From Phytophthora quininea (lineage: Eukaryota; Oomycota; Peronosporomycetes; Peronosporales; Peronosporaceae), in assembly GCA_011947345.1 (NCBI GenBank), contig JAAVTG010000717.1, positions 1-64,000 of the forward strand: a stretch of 64,000 bases of DNA, written 5' to 3'. The position numbers and the translations under genes are program-made. Below are positions 44,889-55,978 of this stretch, piece by piece. The notes beneath the pieces are model-generated. The model did no database searches and was not told the origin of the DNA. It saw nothing but the letters and a program-made list of their open reading frames with translations. Numbering within the stretch: position 1 is the first letter of the stretch; each line of letters opens with the position of its first letter.

Positions 44889-45737
44889 GGTCTCCGTTGC
44901 GACGGCAATTCAAGTGTGACAGCGAGCCGAGGCCATGCCCCGAGGACATTTGGCGATGACTCAACGGCGATGGCGACGCTGCGTCTCCTATGCAGCGCCT
45001 CCTGGGCCAGCGCGCAGCGCGTCACCGCTCGGATTTCCGATAACTCACGGTCATCGCTGCAACATGGGCGCCGAGCGTGAACAAGCACGAGGCGGGGGCG
45101 ACGATGACGGCGGGAAGCAGCGGCGCAGGGGCTGGGGCGCGGGCAGGTCGCCGCACAACCGCCTTCATCGCCATCACGCGCAGAGTATCGGCGATTTCGC
45201 TCGGCTCACTGCGCGTCATGTGCGAGCGCGGCCAATCGGTCGGGTCGTGCTGGGCACGCGCGGCTGGTCATCGGGCGAGTCTTCAGTGGCGACCAGTGCG
45301 TCTGTCGAAAGGAGCCAGCAGGCGACTAACTCGCACATTTGTCTGTGCCAGGCTGGCGAACCGACCAGGACGGTGGCGTTCACGTTGTCGACGACGCTAA
45401 GTTTCGAGTAAAGTCCACCCGCAAGCAACGTCGTCGTTGCCGGGATTCGCTGGCCGAGCGCTTCTTGGCATGGATCCCCAAAGCTGTCAGCTCTGCGGTG
45501 CTGCAGCTTGGATTTCGGATGACTCAGCACATCCGAGCCACGACCGCAGATCGATGCATCCCCAGAACGTGACGCGGAGAGCATCGCTTCCCTTGGTGTG
45601 GTTTCATCGCCCTCCCTGCAAAGGTTGTCCAGGTAGAATTCCTTAGCCAACAGCAACCGATTTGGGGATGACTCATGTGGGTCGACCTCACTTTTCAACT
45701 TGCCAAGTGAGCCCCAAGCGACCAAGTATCGACAACC
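44889..45737. promoter_or_regulatory. Divergent promoter of NRT2 and nitrate reductase, right arm
   Basis: Same 849 bp length as 23808-24656, with only isolated substitutions seen (for example one His/Arg-type change in a chance frame). Conservation of a non-coding stretch is expected here simply because the duplication is young. Confidence 0.6.
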
Positions 45738-47236
45738 ATGGCGACTCCAAACCAGTACACTGGACTGCAGACCCCGCCGCTGCAAGTCGACGATGCTGCT
45801 GTTTGTCAACGCCGCACCATGTTCCCGCTGCGAACCGACCCACTGCAAGACGACAAGGCCGTGGAGATCAAGCTGCTGAGCGTCGCCAGACCGCACATGC
45901 GAGCCTTCCACTACGCGTGGCTCTCCTTCTTCTTCGCCTTCTTCGGGTGGTTCTCGGTGCCGCCATTGATGCCCACCATCAAGAAGCAGCTCGGACTCAC
46001 GGCCGACCAGGTCTCCAACTCCAACATCGTGTCGGTCGCGAGCACCATCCTCGGTCGAGCGGTGGGTGGCCCCATGTGTGATCGCTACGGCGCTCGAACG
46101 GTGCAGGCCGTGCTGCTTGTTGTCGGCGCCATCCCCGTGGCGTCGGCGGCGCTGGTGACGAGCTACACGGGGCTGATGTTGGCTCGGTTCTTCATCGGTC
46201 TGGTCGGGTGCTCGTTCATTGCCACGACGTACTGGACGTCGGTCATGTTCTCGAAGGAGGTGGTGGGCAGTGCCAACGCCCTCGCTGCCGGGTGGGGCAA
46301 TCTCGGAGCTGGAGTGACGACGCTGGTGACCCCGCAGATCTTCAACCTTGTGACGGTGGGCGGAGCTCTGTCGGACAACATGGGCTGGCGTGTCGCTCTC
46401 CTGTTCCCTGCTCTCTTCATGGTGGTGGTTGGCATCGCGCTGTATTTCAACTCGGACGACTGCCCTCAAGGGCAGTACAAAGACCTCCGCAACGACCCCA
46501 CCATCGATGTGGTGGCGACCAAGCCCGCCGTCGACATGAAAGAAGGTCTTCTGCGCGTCGTCAAGATGCCCGTCACGTGGATCCTGGCCTTCCAGTACGC
46601 CTGCTCCTTCGGCGTCGAGCTGCAAGTGCACAACGTCCTCACCGAGCACTACTACGAAGACTTCACGTACCCGAACTGTGACCCTGCGACCGACGCCAAC
46701 GAGTGTCGTCGTCTAACGCAAAGCCGTGCTACGCTCATTTCGTCGCTCTTCGGCTTCATGTGTCTGTTTGCACGTGCCCTTGGCGGCTATATCTCCGACG
46801 TCGGCAACCGCCGGTACGGCATGAAAGGCCGAATTGCCACGCAGTTCCTGGCCTTCGCCGGCCAAGCCATCTTCCTGTACCTGTACAGCACGACCAAGAG
46901 CTTGTCCAGCAGCATCCCGCTGCTCGTTTTCTTTGGTATCTTCGTGCAGGCCTCTACGGGAAGTACCTATGGGATCGTGCCGTACGTCCTCCCATCGTTC
47001 ACAGGAGCTACGTCGGGCTTTGTCGGGGCCGGCGGCAACGTCGGTGCGCTGTGCTGGAGTCTGATGTTCAGGGGATCGGAGACCGGTCCACGTCGTTCAA
47101 GTACCTGAGCATCTTTGTCGGCGTGGGCGCACTCGTCACTTTCGGCATCAAAGTGCCTGGCAACGCAGCGCTCTGGGAGAAAGACGGCACGGAGGTCGAC
47201 GACGAGAGCGTTCACAACCCGAGAGAGACGATATAG
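45738..47236 (+). CDS. NRT2-type nitrate transporter, copy 2 (one frameshift)
   Basis: Almost identical to copy 1. The two substitutions I noticed are Val to Ala in the fourth helix region (AIPVASAAL) and Val to Ala near VVVGIALYF. It carries the same nitrate signature (AAGWGNLGAGVTTLVTP) and the same break, here in the G-run 47071-47074; one more G gives the full C-terminus to 47236. It points away from the spacer, as does copy 1. Membrane nitrate uptake is inferred from family. Confidence 0.93.
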
Positions 47237-47454
47237 GTCGGAGTCGCCAATTCGGTAAAGTCGATGCATGTAGTTCTCGGTTTTCATTGCCATGACGTCT
47301 CCAATATATCTGCTTGCGGTGGCGCTCACCGCGGCATGGAAGGCTTTTGACGGTCGAAATGAGCAGTGCAACGATCATTCAGACACATGGATACATATTT
47401 TAGAAAAAATAGAAGCACGATAGAAACTGAAATAATGTTTGGAACACGAAACGG

Positions 47455-48690
47455 TATTTAGAACCCTGGCGTCAAATCCGTGTATGCTTTATCTAAGAGA
47501 ATCCCGAAGGCGGAACAAATTTAGGTGTAGGATAAGATGACAGGAGTGGATACATTCCGCCTCGTTTGGATTCGCCACTTGCGCAACGACGGCGATATAT
47601 ATATATACATATTTTACAGTATTGAATGTATATTTATGTAACTAGCATGATCAAATTCACCCTTTCATGTGTTTTGTTAAAGTAAAATAAATCTTGGAGC
47701 TATTATCTGGAGTCAACACGCCGCATAACGTCTGCACAGAATGACTCTACAGCTTTGGTCAATCCGACCACTTATACTTTGACTGTCACGAACTCCCGAG
47801 CCCCCTACGGCGTTAGCAACACCGCGGTACCGGGTACCGTGGTGGCCATCATGATGATGACCGTGATTGCTTAGATTAGCTGCTACGTCACAGCGACGTG
47901 TCGTGGCATTGGTGGCAGTAACTGGCAGGTAACAAAATAGAGATTGAAGACTTGCGGTTGAGTAGGCAAAAGAGAAAATGAGAGTTCTATTTAGGTGTTT
48001 AATTGATCGGATGGTAAACCTAGCTCATACTTTTCTTTTGAGACGCTGTAACTGGTACGTGGCGGTTATGTGTGTCATTCGAGAAGTGCAGTTACGCGTG
48101 ACTGGGGTGCGGTTCGTGTTATCTACGGTGTTTTGCATGCAAGCCTATGTCTCAGCGTGATCTTTGAGGTATTAAGGACTTTAAACATAGAAATTGAGTT
48201 GAATGATTATTGGCTTCTGCTAGGCAAGGTCGGTTTGGAATCGCAGCTCTTGAATCTGCGCCTTGTAAACGGGTCCTTTCGCTATTTTCTCTACAAAAAA
48301 ACAATAGAATTAATTTGTTAATTGCGTGTATTTAATAACTTGTTATTTACATTCCCTAAGTGCGTAAAATATAAAACTGGGTCCGTAGTAATGGTACTGT
48401 TTTTATTGCCAGTTTTGTTACCCACCTAGCCGGCAGAAAACAGGGGTATTTAAGCCTTCCCATTCGGCGCGGTTTGTGCGAAGTGATTTGTCTTCTCCGT
48501 ATGTCTACGTTGCCGCGGCGGCAGTGCCTTCACGGGCAAACAGTGTAGCACCGCTCAAAAAAGTACCAGGAACTGGTTATTCCAACTTTATAAGGCATCT
48601 CGTCTCAAGTGCCTACACTATGTCGCTGTAGCCACACCCACCGCCACTACTAAAATCAGACGATAGAAACGTACGGATTTGTCAACGCTT
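47455..48690. other. AT-rich intergenic DNA
   Basis: No gene recognised. It has a short (TA)n tract near 47597-47610 and a small GC palindrome near 47822-47842. Open frames near 47978-48321 lack any domain. Confidence 0.5.
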
Positions 48691-48695
48691 GAACG

Positions 48696-48935
48696 ATGGG
48701 GGTGTCGAAGTGGATGGAATGGGTGATCAGGCGGAACCAACCTATCTCGAGAGTGGACAATGCGACACTTGCTGTGTCAAACCTAGTCTCATCGCAGACA
48801 CTGAAGCGCTATATGCGCCACGTGACCCCCAATTTCGACGAAACAATTCCTATGGGAGAAACTTTTGGATTGAGATTTGACGGGCGGTCCTGCGGAAACC
48901 CGCATGTTGTACCAATACCAATTCCGCGTAAGCTA
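48696..48935 (+). pseudogene. hAT transposase fragment
   Basis: Reads KWMEWVIRRNQPISRVDNA, SSQTLKRYMRHVTPNFDE and FGLRFDGRSCGNPHVV. The W-x-E-W-V...L-K-x-Y-M...F-G-L-x-F-D-G-x-S-C-G pattern is that of oomycete hAT transposases just before the first catalytic Asp (FDG). Only about 80 codons remain. Confidence 0.65.
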
Positions 48936-49279
48936 TCATCTTGCACAAGTTCCTCTGCTCTCCATCGTGCATGCTGAAAACAGCCCGACAGCCGCTGCAT
49001 ACATCGAGATGATCGACACGACCTGACCCATAAACAGTGAGAGATGCTACGCTTCGTTATCGGCGACAATTGCACCACAAACCATTGCTTTAACCTAGTG
49101 ATTTCATAAAGAGAGCTGTTAGTATGAAATATTATATACATAGTAAATGGATACACTCTGCGCCCTGTTAATTATTTTCTTGATCAAATCCGGCAGCGTC
49201 GGCTTTGTCCGATCTTTTTTTTCACTCACAATACCAAACCCCAAAGAGCTCGTAAAGGCCGTCATACCTCGATGAATGA

Positions 49280-49790
49280 TTTCATTTTGCGACAAGCAGG
49301 ATACGCTAGAGAAGAACCATCGCATCACAAACATGGAATACCAATGCAACTGGATCACTCACAAGTTTAACTTTAGTGATTCCACGTCTGGGACGCATAT
49401 GAACACCATTGAGGATCTACCAACATTAAGCGTCACGTTAAATCCATGCGCGGGATTAACAACGAGAAACCCGATTTGTACCCGGATGAGTTTATGTGGT
49501 GATCTTTGTTCTTCCCATCGAGAGCTAGTTTTTCCCAATATATGGAAGATATCGTAAATGAAAGCATTCACCGAGGTTTGATGAACGTCTTGATGATAGG
49601 TGGCAATGTTGATTTCACACAATTGTCGTACACGATGCGGCCAAACCCGCGGCCCATACCCCGCTCGCCGCTCCCGAACAGCCAAAACTCCCCATACTTC
49701 GACTGTTTTACTTATGTTTTTTTAACCAAACTGGTTTCGTCTACTTCAACGATTTCTCCCCTCCGATCTGTAGCGACACTATAGAATCAT
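49280..49790 (-). pseudogene. Merlin/ISXO2-like (IS1595 family) transposase remnant
   Basis: Reading leftward from about 49770: GEIVEVDETSLVKKT with the first catalytic Asp context, a stop, then KYGEFWLFGSGERGMGRGFG and RIVYDNCVKSTLPPIIKTFI. This matches the DDE core of ISXO2-like/Merlin transposases (D-E-T...F-G...D...L-P-I-I). The later motifs are scrambled by frameshifts; VNPAHGF at about 49450 may be a trace of the third part. No inverted ends found. Confidence 0.65.
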
Positions 49791-50985
49791 TTCAGCAACA
49801 TGAGCAAGGATAAAACAGCATTAGCGAAATTACCTTGAATTGGTTCTTTACGAGCTCTTTGAGGCACGGACTGCTGCAGTACGATTACGATTCGTGCACC
49901 TTGAAAACTTTGTGTTATAGCAGCCCCCCGAGCAACTCTGGCTCAATGCTGTCAACGCCGCGACGGCAGATGAGGGAGGAGGAGGGGCATCAAGTGGTGG
50001 CAAGATGCAGGGTTGCTGGAGCGGCAAGTGTTTTGCCTAGGGTGTCGCGAGCCCATGAGGGTAAAAGCCTCCGCCATGAAACCGTCTTGGCGGTGCTGTA
50101 ACAATAAGAAACACGAAAACGGTATTGAAAAGTATATTAGCATGTCAACTAACACGTGACTGTCGGGCATGAAGCTCTCCCTGGCCCATGCAGAACGCTT
50201 GGTGTGCGCCTGATGCATTCGCCTTTGACAAGAGCTGATTGCCGAGATCACCGATGTCTTCGATACCATGGTGTGTGAGTGGTGCGCGTTCCTCCAACGC
50301 CTGTGCTCAAGGCAGCTCACGAGAAATGAAAATAAAAATCAAGGTATTTATTTTATTGTATTTGTTAATAGAAAAAATGGAGCTCTGCCCCATTGGTTCC
50401 GATAGTCCTGAGGTTTCGATATGAATGTGCTATGTCGTACGCCGACTATATTTAAACCGATCAGACTGGTTAGATTAGGACGTACTTGATTGGTTCAACT
50501 CGTGATCGTTGATTTAGTTGGCCTGGGAGACAAGTAGATGCGAACACAAGAAAGACACGCTTTGATCTACTTACTTTTGGCTGCCGACGTGGTTCAAAAT
50601 CAAAGACGATATACTGGAAGTTTTGGAGAGGAACGGTCATTAACCCTATTGTGCCAACATTATACTTGAAAATTGTATGATCAAACCTCCATACAAATTT
50701 GTAAAACATACATGCATGCTAGGTTTAACCCCGACTTTCTAACTGCAATTTTTCATTTCTAAACCATTTCTAATCTAGCAAAAATAGCATGCATGGATGT
50801 GTATTTTAGGAAAATATCATTTACTCGTGGGCGGAATTTACAGGAAGAATGGCTGGTTTTTCAGTATGAAAAATAGCAGTCAAGAATATATTCTTTGAAG
50901 ACAAGGTTAAGGAGGCGATTGGTATTGCTGCCCTACCAGCAACTACTCAACACCCTCGGCAATGTTATCCTTAGCTTTTCCTCAG
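49791..50985. other. Gene-poor DNA, nothing recognised
   Basis: AT-rich stretch with scattered short frames. A 79-codon minus-strand frame at 50470-50709 reads like protein (DHTIFKYNVGTIGLMTVPLQ) but I cannot name it; it may be another transposon trace. Confidence 0.45.
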
Positions 50986-51109
50986 CAGAGTGGCCACCGA
51001 AACCCACACGAGCTGCGCTCAGCGTCATTTTCTGCTCTTTTTCGTCATGATCGCCTACTCAAAGCTTTCAGCTCGATTTTTCTCATCAGTGAGCGAATCT
51101 CGCAGAGGC

Positions 51110-52260
51110 GCTTTCGCTGATTCGGATCACTCAGGTCTGCTTGATGCATTCGACGAAAAGGCGGTAGATTCCGTGAGGTATTACCGCAGCACCAGTAAAG
51201 CCGCGCCTGCCAGACGGCAGCTTCAATCCCAGCGGAAGAACACGCATGCCTCCACCCCAGTGATAGATTGAATACGCTGACTTACCAGTATTGTCGATTT
51301 CACCAGTATGTTGTACCTTCAATTCAGTAGCGATGTCTTGAGGATTAATGATTTCCGCATTGCTGTGTAATTGCTGCAGTACTCCTGCGTTTTCCAATCG
51401 CTTCATGATTCAAGACGCCATGCTGTCACAAGTGGGAACCCCCAGTTTGTATCGCACGCTCCTCCAGTACCGCCGACACCCCAGCAAACAACCCTCACAC
51501 ATTGCATCTTTCGACTCAGTAATTGTTTTCACGCCGGCCTTTCGGGCTTCCACTTCCGCTCGCAAATCATCCCAACAACACATATTTCGCACAATGTCGT
51601 GACGTGGGGCAGAACGTCGGTAGGCTGCATCTCTGATTCCAAACAATCGGTGTGGATGTTACATTTAACTGCCATATCAAATCAGCATCTGCAAACAAAG
51701 AGAACTGGAAAAGTGGGTGGCTGTCCGGTAGATTTTTCTCAGAAACGCTAAGTGATACCCAAGTGATGTCAGAGCAAATTCCTCAACGAACTCAACTGGC
51801 CGGGGTAAACTGGGAAAGCAAAGACGCTTTGCTTTGAGTACATATTCTTCACCGCGAACGGAATGAGGAGGAAGTGGTGCAAACTCAGATTTCACAATGG
51901 GAAGCCCGCAAACGGTGCAGCGAACGAACATGTCACCTGCGGCATCGTGACGAAGGCATCTGTCTTGGACTCCGCCCATCGATCAACCCGCCCGCAAATG
52001 GACTGCTACAGATGGGGGACACGCTGTCGACCCAGATGAGCAAAGGTGGAAGCGCCTTTCCTCATCGAGTGCGTACCAATGTCAATAGACGAAGTACCGC
52101 GACGACCAAGTTCTGCGGCAATCTGTGGTCCTTCCAACAATCTACTGAGCTCCTTCCAAAAGCGCTCGTACTGGTCACTTCCTGGGGGAAAATGTGCATC
52201 AGTGGTGTCAACACCGTACGTTGCCGACTACACGCCTGCAGCAAACAAACAAAGTATTAA
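51110..52260 (-). pseudogene. Crypton (tyrosine recombinase) remnant
   Basis: Reading leftward: FPPGSDQYERFWKELSRLLE, then IDIGTHSMRKGASTFAHLG, the HxxR block of tyrosine recombinases. After a frameshift: VAVHLRAGWSMGGVQDRCLR, HDAAGDMFVRCTVCGLPIVK. The C-terminal tail typical of the oomycete Crypton family follows after more breaks, with AYSIYHWGGGMRVLPLGLKL at about 51250. The residue after VQDR is Cys where I expect Tyr. Several stops and frameshifts make it inactive. The 5' part beyond 52260 is not recognisable. Confidence 0.8.
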
Positions 52261-52745
52261 AAAAAAACTACAAAAAAATGATCTTACCAAGAGCGAGAAT
52301 GGGGCAAACTTTCGGCGCCAACGGATTTGCGAAGATATGGTGAGGATCTTGTGGACTAGATCCACGTTGGTCTTTCTTCATATGTCGAAATAAACGCATA
52401 ATGCATCATCGCGCCACGCCAGGTGACTGTAGCATATTGATACTGTGGTCGCTGCTCGGGACATCAAGTTCCAAGACATTATCATGAACATTCTAGCAAA
52501 TACCATGTCTCGCAATGTGCTTTCTCAGCATTACCAAAACCACCTTTTTGTACGAACAGATCGCCATCGGGTCTTTTCCGATGTTGATTTGGTCTTGACC
52601 CTTGCTGACGGGTGCTGCCACGTTATGCTGCAAACCCTTAAAATGACAGCTCAGTTCTCTCGCCAGTTGAACGATGGCCAGCGAACTACCGACAAATGAA
52701 AGCACAAGCACGGCGCATGTCTCGATCATCATGAGTACATTGATT
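52261..52745. other. Flank between Crypton remnant and sugar transporter
   Basis: No gene recognised. An 84-codon plus-strand frame at 52445 has no domain. Confidence 0.5.
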
Positions 52746-54257
52746 CTACAACACTAGCAGTAGCTGCCGCAGCAGAAGTACAAGCCTATTACTTACTTCG
52801 CGACGCGAGTCGTACTCGGCCAGGATCTCCTCCGCAGACTTGCCCGTCGTCTCCGGTACCAGCTTCAGCGCCAACAGGAAGAAGATGGCCAGCAGCACCA
52901 CGAACGGAACGTACGCGTAGTCGTCCAGCGCGTCCGAAATGTACGGGTAGGCCACACCCACGATCAGGTTGCACAACCAGTTCATGCCGATACACAGCGA
53001 CGAAGCGCTGGCGCGGATGGCGTCCGGGAAGATGTCGGCCGTCATGACCCACACGAGCGGGCCCAGCGTCACACCGAAGGCGATCACGTACAGCGCCGTG
53101 AACACGATCGACAGAGCCGACACGTCCACCAGGAACGCCACCGTCATGAGCACCGACATGACGAACATACCCGCGAGGCCCCACAGGATCATGTTGCGGG
53201 CACCGAAGCGGTTGGCCAGCACACCCGTGAAGAAGGCCGGGAAGATGTTGATGAAGTCGATGATGAGCGTGCCCACACGAGAGTCCGAGATACCGGCGTC
53301 CGAGAAGATGCTGCCGGAGTAGTAGAACACGGCGTTAATACCCGAGAGCTGCTGCGCGCACGACAAAAGGATGCCGCCCAGAAGCTGCATGCGGTAGCGA
53401 GGCGCGAACATGGACTCGGTCTTGGGGGTCGCCAGACCCTCCTCGGCCGTCTCCGGCTTGCGGTTCACCTCGAGCCACGACAGAGCCGTCTGCACGTGCT
53501 CCTCGCCGTACAGACGAGCGATCACCTCCTTGGCCTCCTCGGTGCGGCCCTTGGTCAGCAGCCACGCAGGACTCTCAATGCACATCGACGGCGCCAGCAC
53601 CATGTAGATGACCGCCAGGATGCACGGGAAGGCCGCCAGGTAGCGCCAGCCGCTGCTTGTGTTGGCGAAGAAGAAGCAGATCGCCGGGAACAAGATGCCG
53701 ATGGTCGTGAAGATCTGCAGGCCCAGACCGAGAGTGTTGCGCATGTGCGGCGGAGACAGCTCGTTCACATACGCGCCGATGGTGCCCGTGGCCGTGCCCG
53801 AGGCCAGGCCGGCGATCAGACGGCCCACGGCGAAGGCCCACACGTTCGACACGGAGGCTTCCACCACGCCGCCCACGAACATGAAGATGCAGTTGAGCAT
53901 CAGCACCTTCTTGCGGCCGAGGCGGTCGCTGAAGTGGCCGCAGCACAGAGAGCCGATCATCGCGCCGAAGATCCACGCGTTCACGGCGAACGTCCACTCG
54001 AGCTTCGAGTGGCCCGGGAACATGAGGCACGTGTTCTCGGCCACGGGACGCGCATTGCACTCGTCCGTGTCGTTGTATTGGGACAGGTTGGTCTGGGACG
54101 TCGACCAGCCGCTCTGGAAGGGCTGCAGCCACGACAGGAAGGCGCTCGTGTACAGGATGGCCTTGGGCTTGATGAGACGCGCGGCGGCCTTGTTGGCCTC
54201 GTCGAACGCCGTGGTCTGCGCCTTGGGCGTCGACGCTTCGGTGTAGTTGTCGGCCAT
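52746..54257 (-). CDS. MFS sugar transporter (GLUT-like), left copy with altered C-terminus
   Basis: Sugar porter family (SLC2-like), plasma membrane, substrate not predictable. ATG at 54257 (MADNYTEASTPKAQTTAFDE). Visible: extracellular cysteine-containing loop after helix 1, GHFSDRLGRKKVLM, VGRLIAGLASGTATGTIGAY, PESPAW-type IESPAWLLTKGR, the QQLSGINAVFYYSG helix-7 motif and the C-terminal VPETTGKSAEEILAEYD. Identical to the right copy until the last codons: a missing GA dinucleotide near 52796 replaces the ending REK-stop by about 16 unrelated residues, stop at 52746. Predicted 503 residues. The protein core is intact, so it is probably functional. Confidence 0.92.
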   Translation of the reverse strand: MADNYTEASTPKAQTTAFDEANKAAARLIKPKAILYTSAFLSWLQPFQSGWSTSQTNLSQYNDTDECNARPVAENTCLMFPGHSKLEWTFAVNAWIFGAMIGSLCCGHFSDRLGRKKVLMLNCIFMFVGGVVEASVSNVWAFAVGRLIAGLASGTATGTIGAYVNELSPPHMRNTLGLGLQIFTTIGILFPAICFFFANTSSGWRYLAAFPCILAVIYMVLAPSMCIESPAWLLTKGRTEEAKEVIARLYGEEHVQTALSWLEVNRKPETAEEGLATPKTESMFAPRYRMQLLGGILLSCAQQLSGINAVFYYSGSIFSDAGISDSRVGTLIIDFINIFPAFFTGVLANRFGARNMILWGLAGMFVMSVLMTVAFLVDVSALSIVFTALYVIAFGVTLGPLVWVMTADIFPDAIRASASSLCIGMNWLCNLIVGVAYPYISDALDDYAYVPFVVLLAIFFLLALKLVPETTGKSAEEILAEYDSRREVSNRLVLLLRQLLLVL

Positions 54258-54862
54258 CTCGGTTGCTTGCTTGGATGGATGCACTGCCACTCGACTGGAC
54301 GCGACTGGAAGAAGCAGGTGTCGGAGGCGATGGACCAAATGGAAAGTGAGCGAGATACACGAGTGTCTTCGTGCGCGACGTCGAGGCGTGGCGTGGCGTC
54401 TCTGCTGTGCTGTGCCGTGCCGTGCTCTGCAGTGAGTTCGAGCAGGGGAAAGGCTGGCGCACTTGATTTCTACTTGGCGCGCCCGCCGATGGAGACCGCG
54501 AGTCGCGGGATCGGAGACGGTGCGCTCGATCTTTGTTGCTTCGTCGCGGATCCCACTCCCGCGCGTCGTGCAGGGTCGCGTCCGGTTAGTAGCCTCGGTT
54601 AGCTGGACTCGCTCAGCAGTGCTCCATCAGCCAGCCGCAGCGGATTGGCCCAGCAGCGGCGACTTGACCAGACAGACAGACCGCTTGTTATCTGAACGCG
54701 GTGCGCGGATCAGTGCGCTTGAAGCTGGCGGAGCCGAATGAAGCGAGTGACGAGAAAGCCAAATAGAAACGAGGTCCTACTTTCGCATGGCAAGAGGGTG
54801 TATCAAGGCAAGTCAGGACAAGGTGTCTGCACTTCCGATTGCACTCCGGTGCCTGGTGCAGT
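52792..54862. repeat. Left arm of the sugar-transporter inverted repeat
   Basis: Reverse complement of 55979-58049, about 2.07 kb, nearly perfect. The only differences I noticed are a GA deletion at the stop codon and an extra GC in the 5' flank near 54702. The arm covers the coding region and about 600 bp upstream, and ends within a few bases of the stop codon. Confidence 0.92.
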
Positions 54863-55978
54863 CTGGTGTCTGTTGCAGTGACTGGTGCCTCGTTGACCGG
54901 TCTCGCTGCGCGAAAGGTGCTGTCCGTGTCTGGTGGGAGCGACTTATTCGCGCGAACGAGATCTCTCTGATGGGCTGTGGCGGCATCGAGCCAGGTTCGT
55001 CTCTGTCAGGTTGAACCCGATCTTGTGACGCTGAAGCGTTTCTACGACTTCTGAAGTTCGTCCTTTCTGCGCGGTACCAATATGAATGATGATGCTCCAC
55101 TCCACCAAACTTCAAACACACCTCAAACGCACTTCATCTTGGCTGACACTGTCGCAGGACTTTTTGCAGATCGAGACTCTCGAATCGAGAGCGGACGCAC
55201 ACGCAGCCGAGATGACTCGGTGAATCAAGTGCAGTTCGGTTGTGCGGTTGCTCCGACGCAGTTGGGCTCTGCAAGATGCTCGCTGCGTGAGAAGACTCGC
55301 TTGTCTGCTGCGACTCCAAGAGTTTGCTACCCAGCCAGTACCAAGGTGCCATGCGCAGAGCTGCTATAGCAGAGGCCGTAGTGGTCCACTGCGGAGTTTA
55401 ACAGTAGGTACCAGAGTTAATTGAACGGCGATGCCGTACTACCGGGGTCTAAATGCCGCAGTCAGCGCGCGGTCAGTCACATTGAACACCTAGCTTTAAT
55501 CGCGTGGCTGCACTGCTGTCAGCGGCCCCAAACAGCATTCGAGAAGGGGCTTAATTCAGTCGTGTATCGCCGAGTTGCAGAGTAGACTGCCACGGGGCTC
55601 ACGAGCTCAGCTTGTCTAGCTGCACCAGAATGCTGACAGCCCAGCCGACGTTCGATCGCTTCTGATGTTTGAAGCTATGCCATTCGGTCGTCGAGCTGGG
55701 CGAACGACCGCTTGCCTCGAGTCTGGCAGTCGGGCAAAGTTGTCTTGCTCGACAATATGATACTGTTTGGTCCTCTGAAACCTTATGCAAGCGTCATCCA
55801 AAGCGACTTGTGCGCGCACAGACGGGCGAACTTCAGAAACATCATTGAAGCAGCCAGAAAACGGACGCCTCGAAACGATGGTCTCACGCCAGTCGCGCCT
55901 CCAGCGAGACCTTTGCAAGAGGCCTCTGCTCACTTCGACACGCATCCGGCCACAGCCCAAGGGAATCCGAAGTTCCAT
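54863..55978. other. Spacer between the inverted sugar-transporter copies
   Basis: 1116 bp, GC-moderate, present once. Open frames are short and serine/arginine-rich without domains. It must hold the distal promoter parts of both divergent genes. Confidence 0.6.

Larger units (their letters stand above)
42373..47454. repeat. Right arm of the ~5.1 kb inverted repeat
   Basis: Reverse complement of the left arm, without the hAT insertion. It holds nitrate reductase copy 2, the divergent promoter and NRT2 copy 2. The arms are separated by about 15.2 kb containing nitrite reductase and the housekeeping genes. Confidence 0.92.

Noticed and set aside
17344..47454. Possibility that the second NRT2/NR copy is purely an assembly duplication of the first
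   Set aside because: The arms differ by several substitutions, by indels and by a hAT insertion with target duplication, and they have different flanking genes. Allelic misassembly is not fully excluded, but a simple copy artefact is.
53496..54602. Long plus-strand open frame (368 codons) antisense to the left sugar transporter, mirrored at 56237-57343
   Set aside because: It is the antisense shadow of a GC-rich gene with strong codon bias. Its composition (His/Arg/Ala-rich) has no domain.
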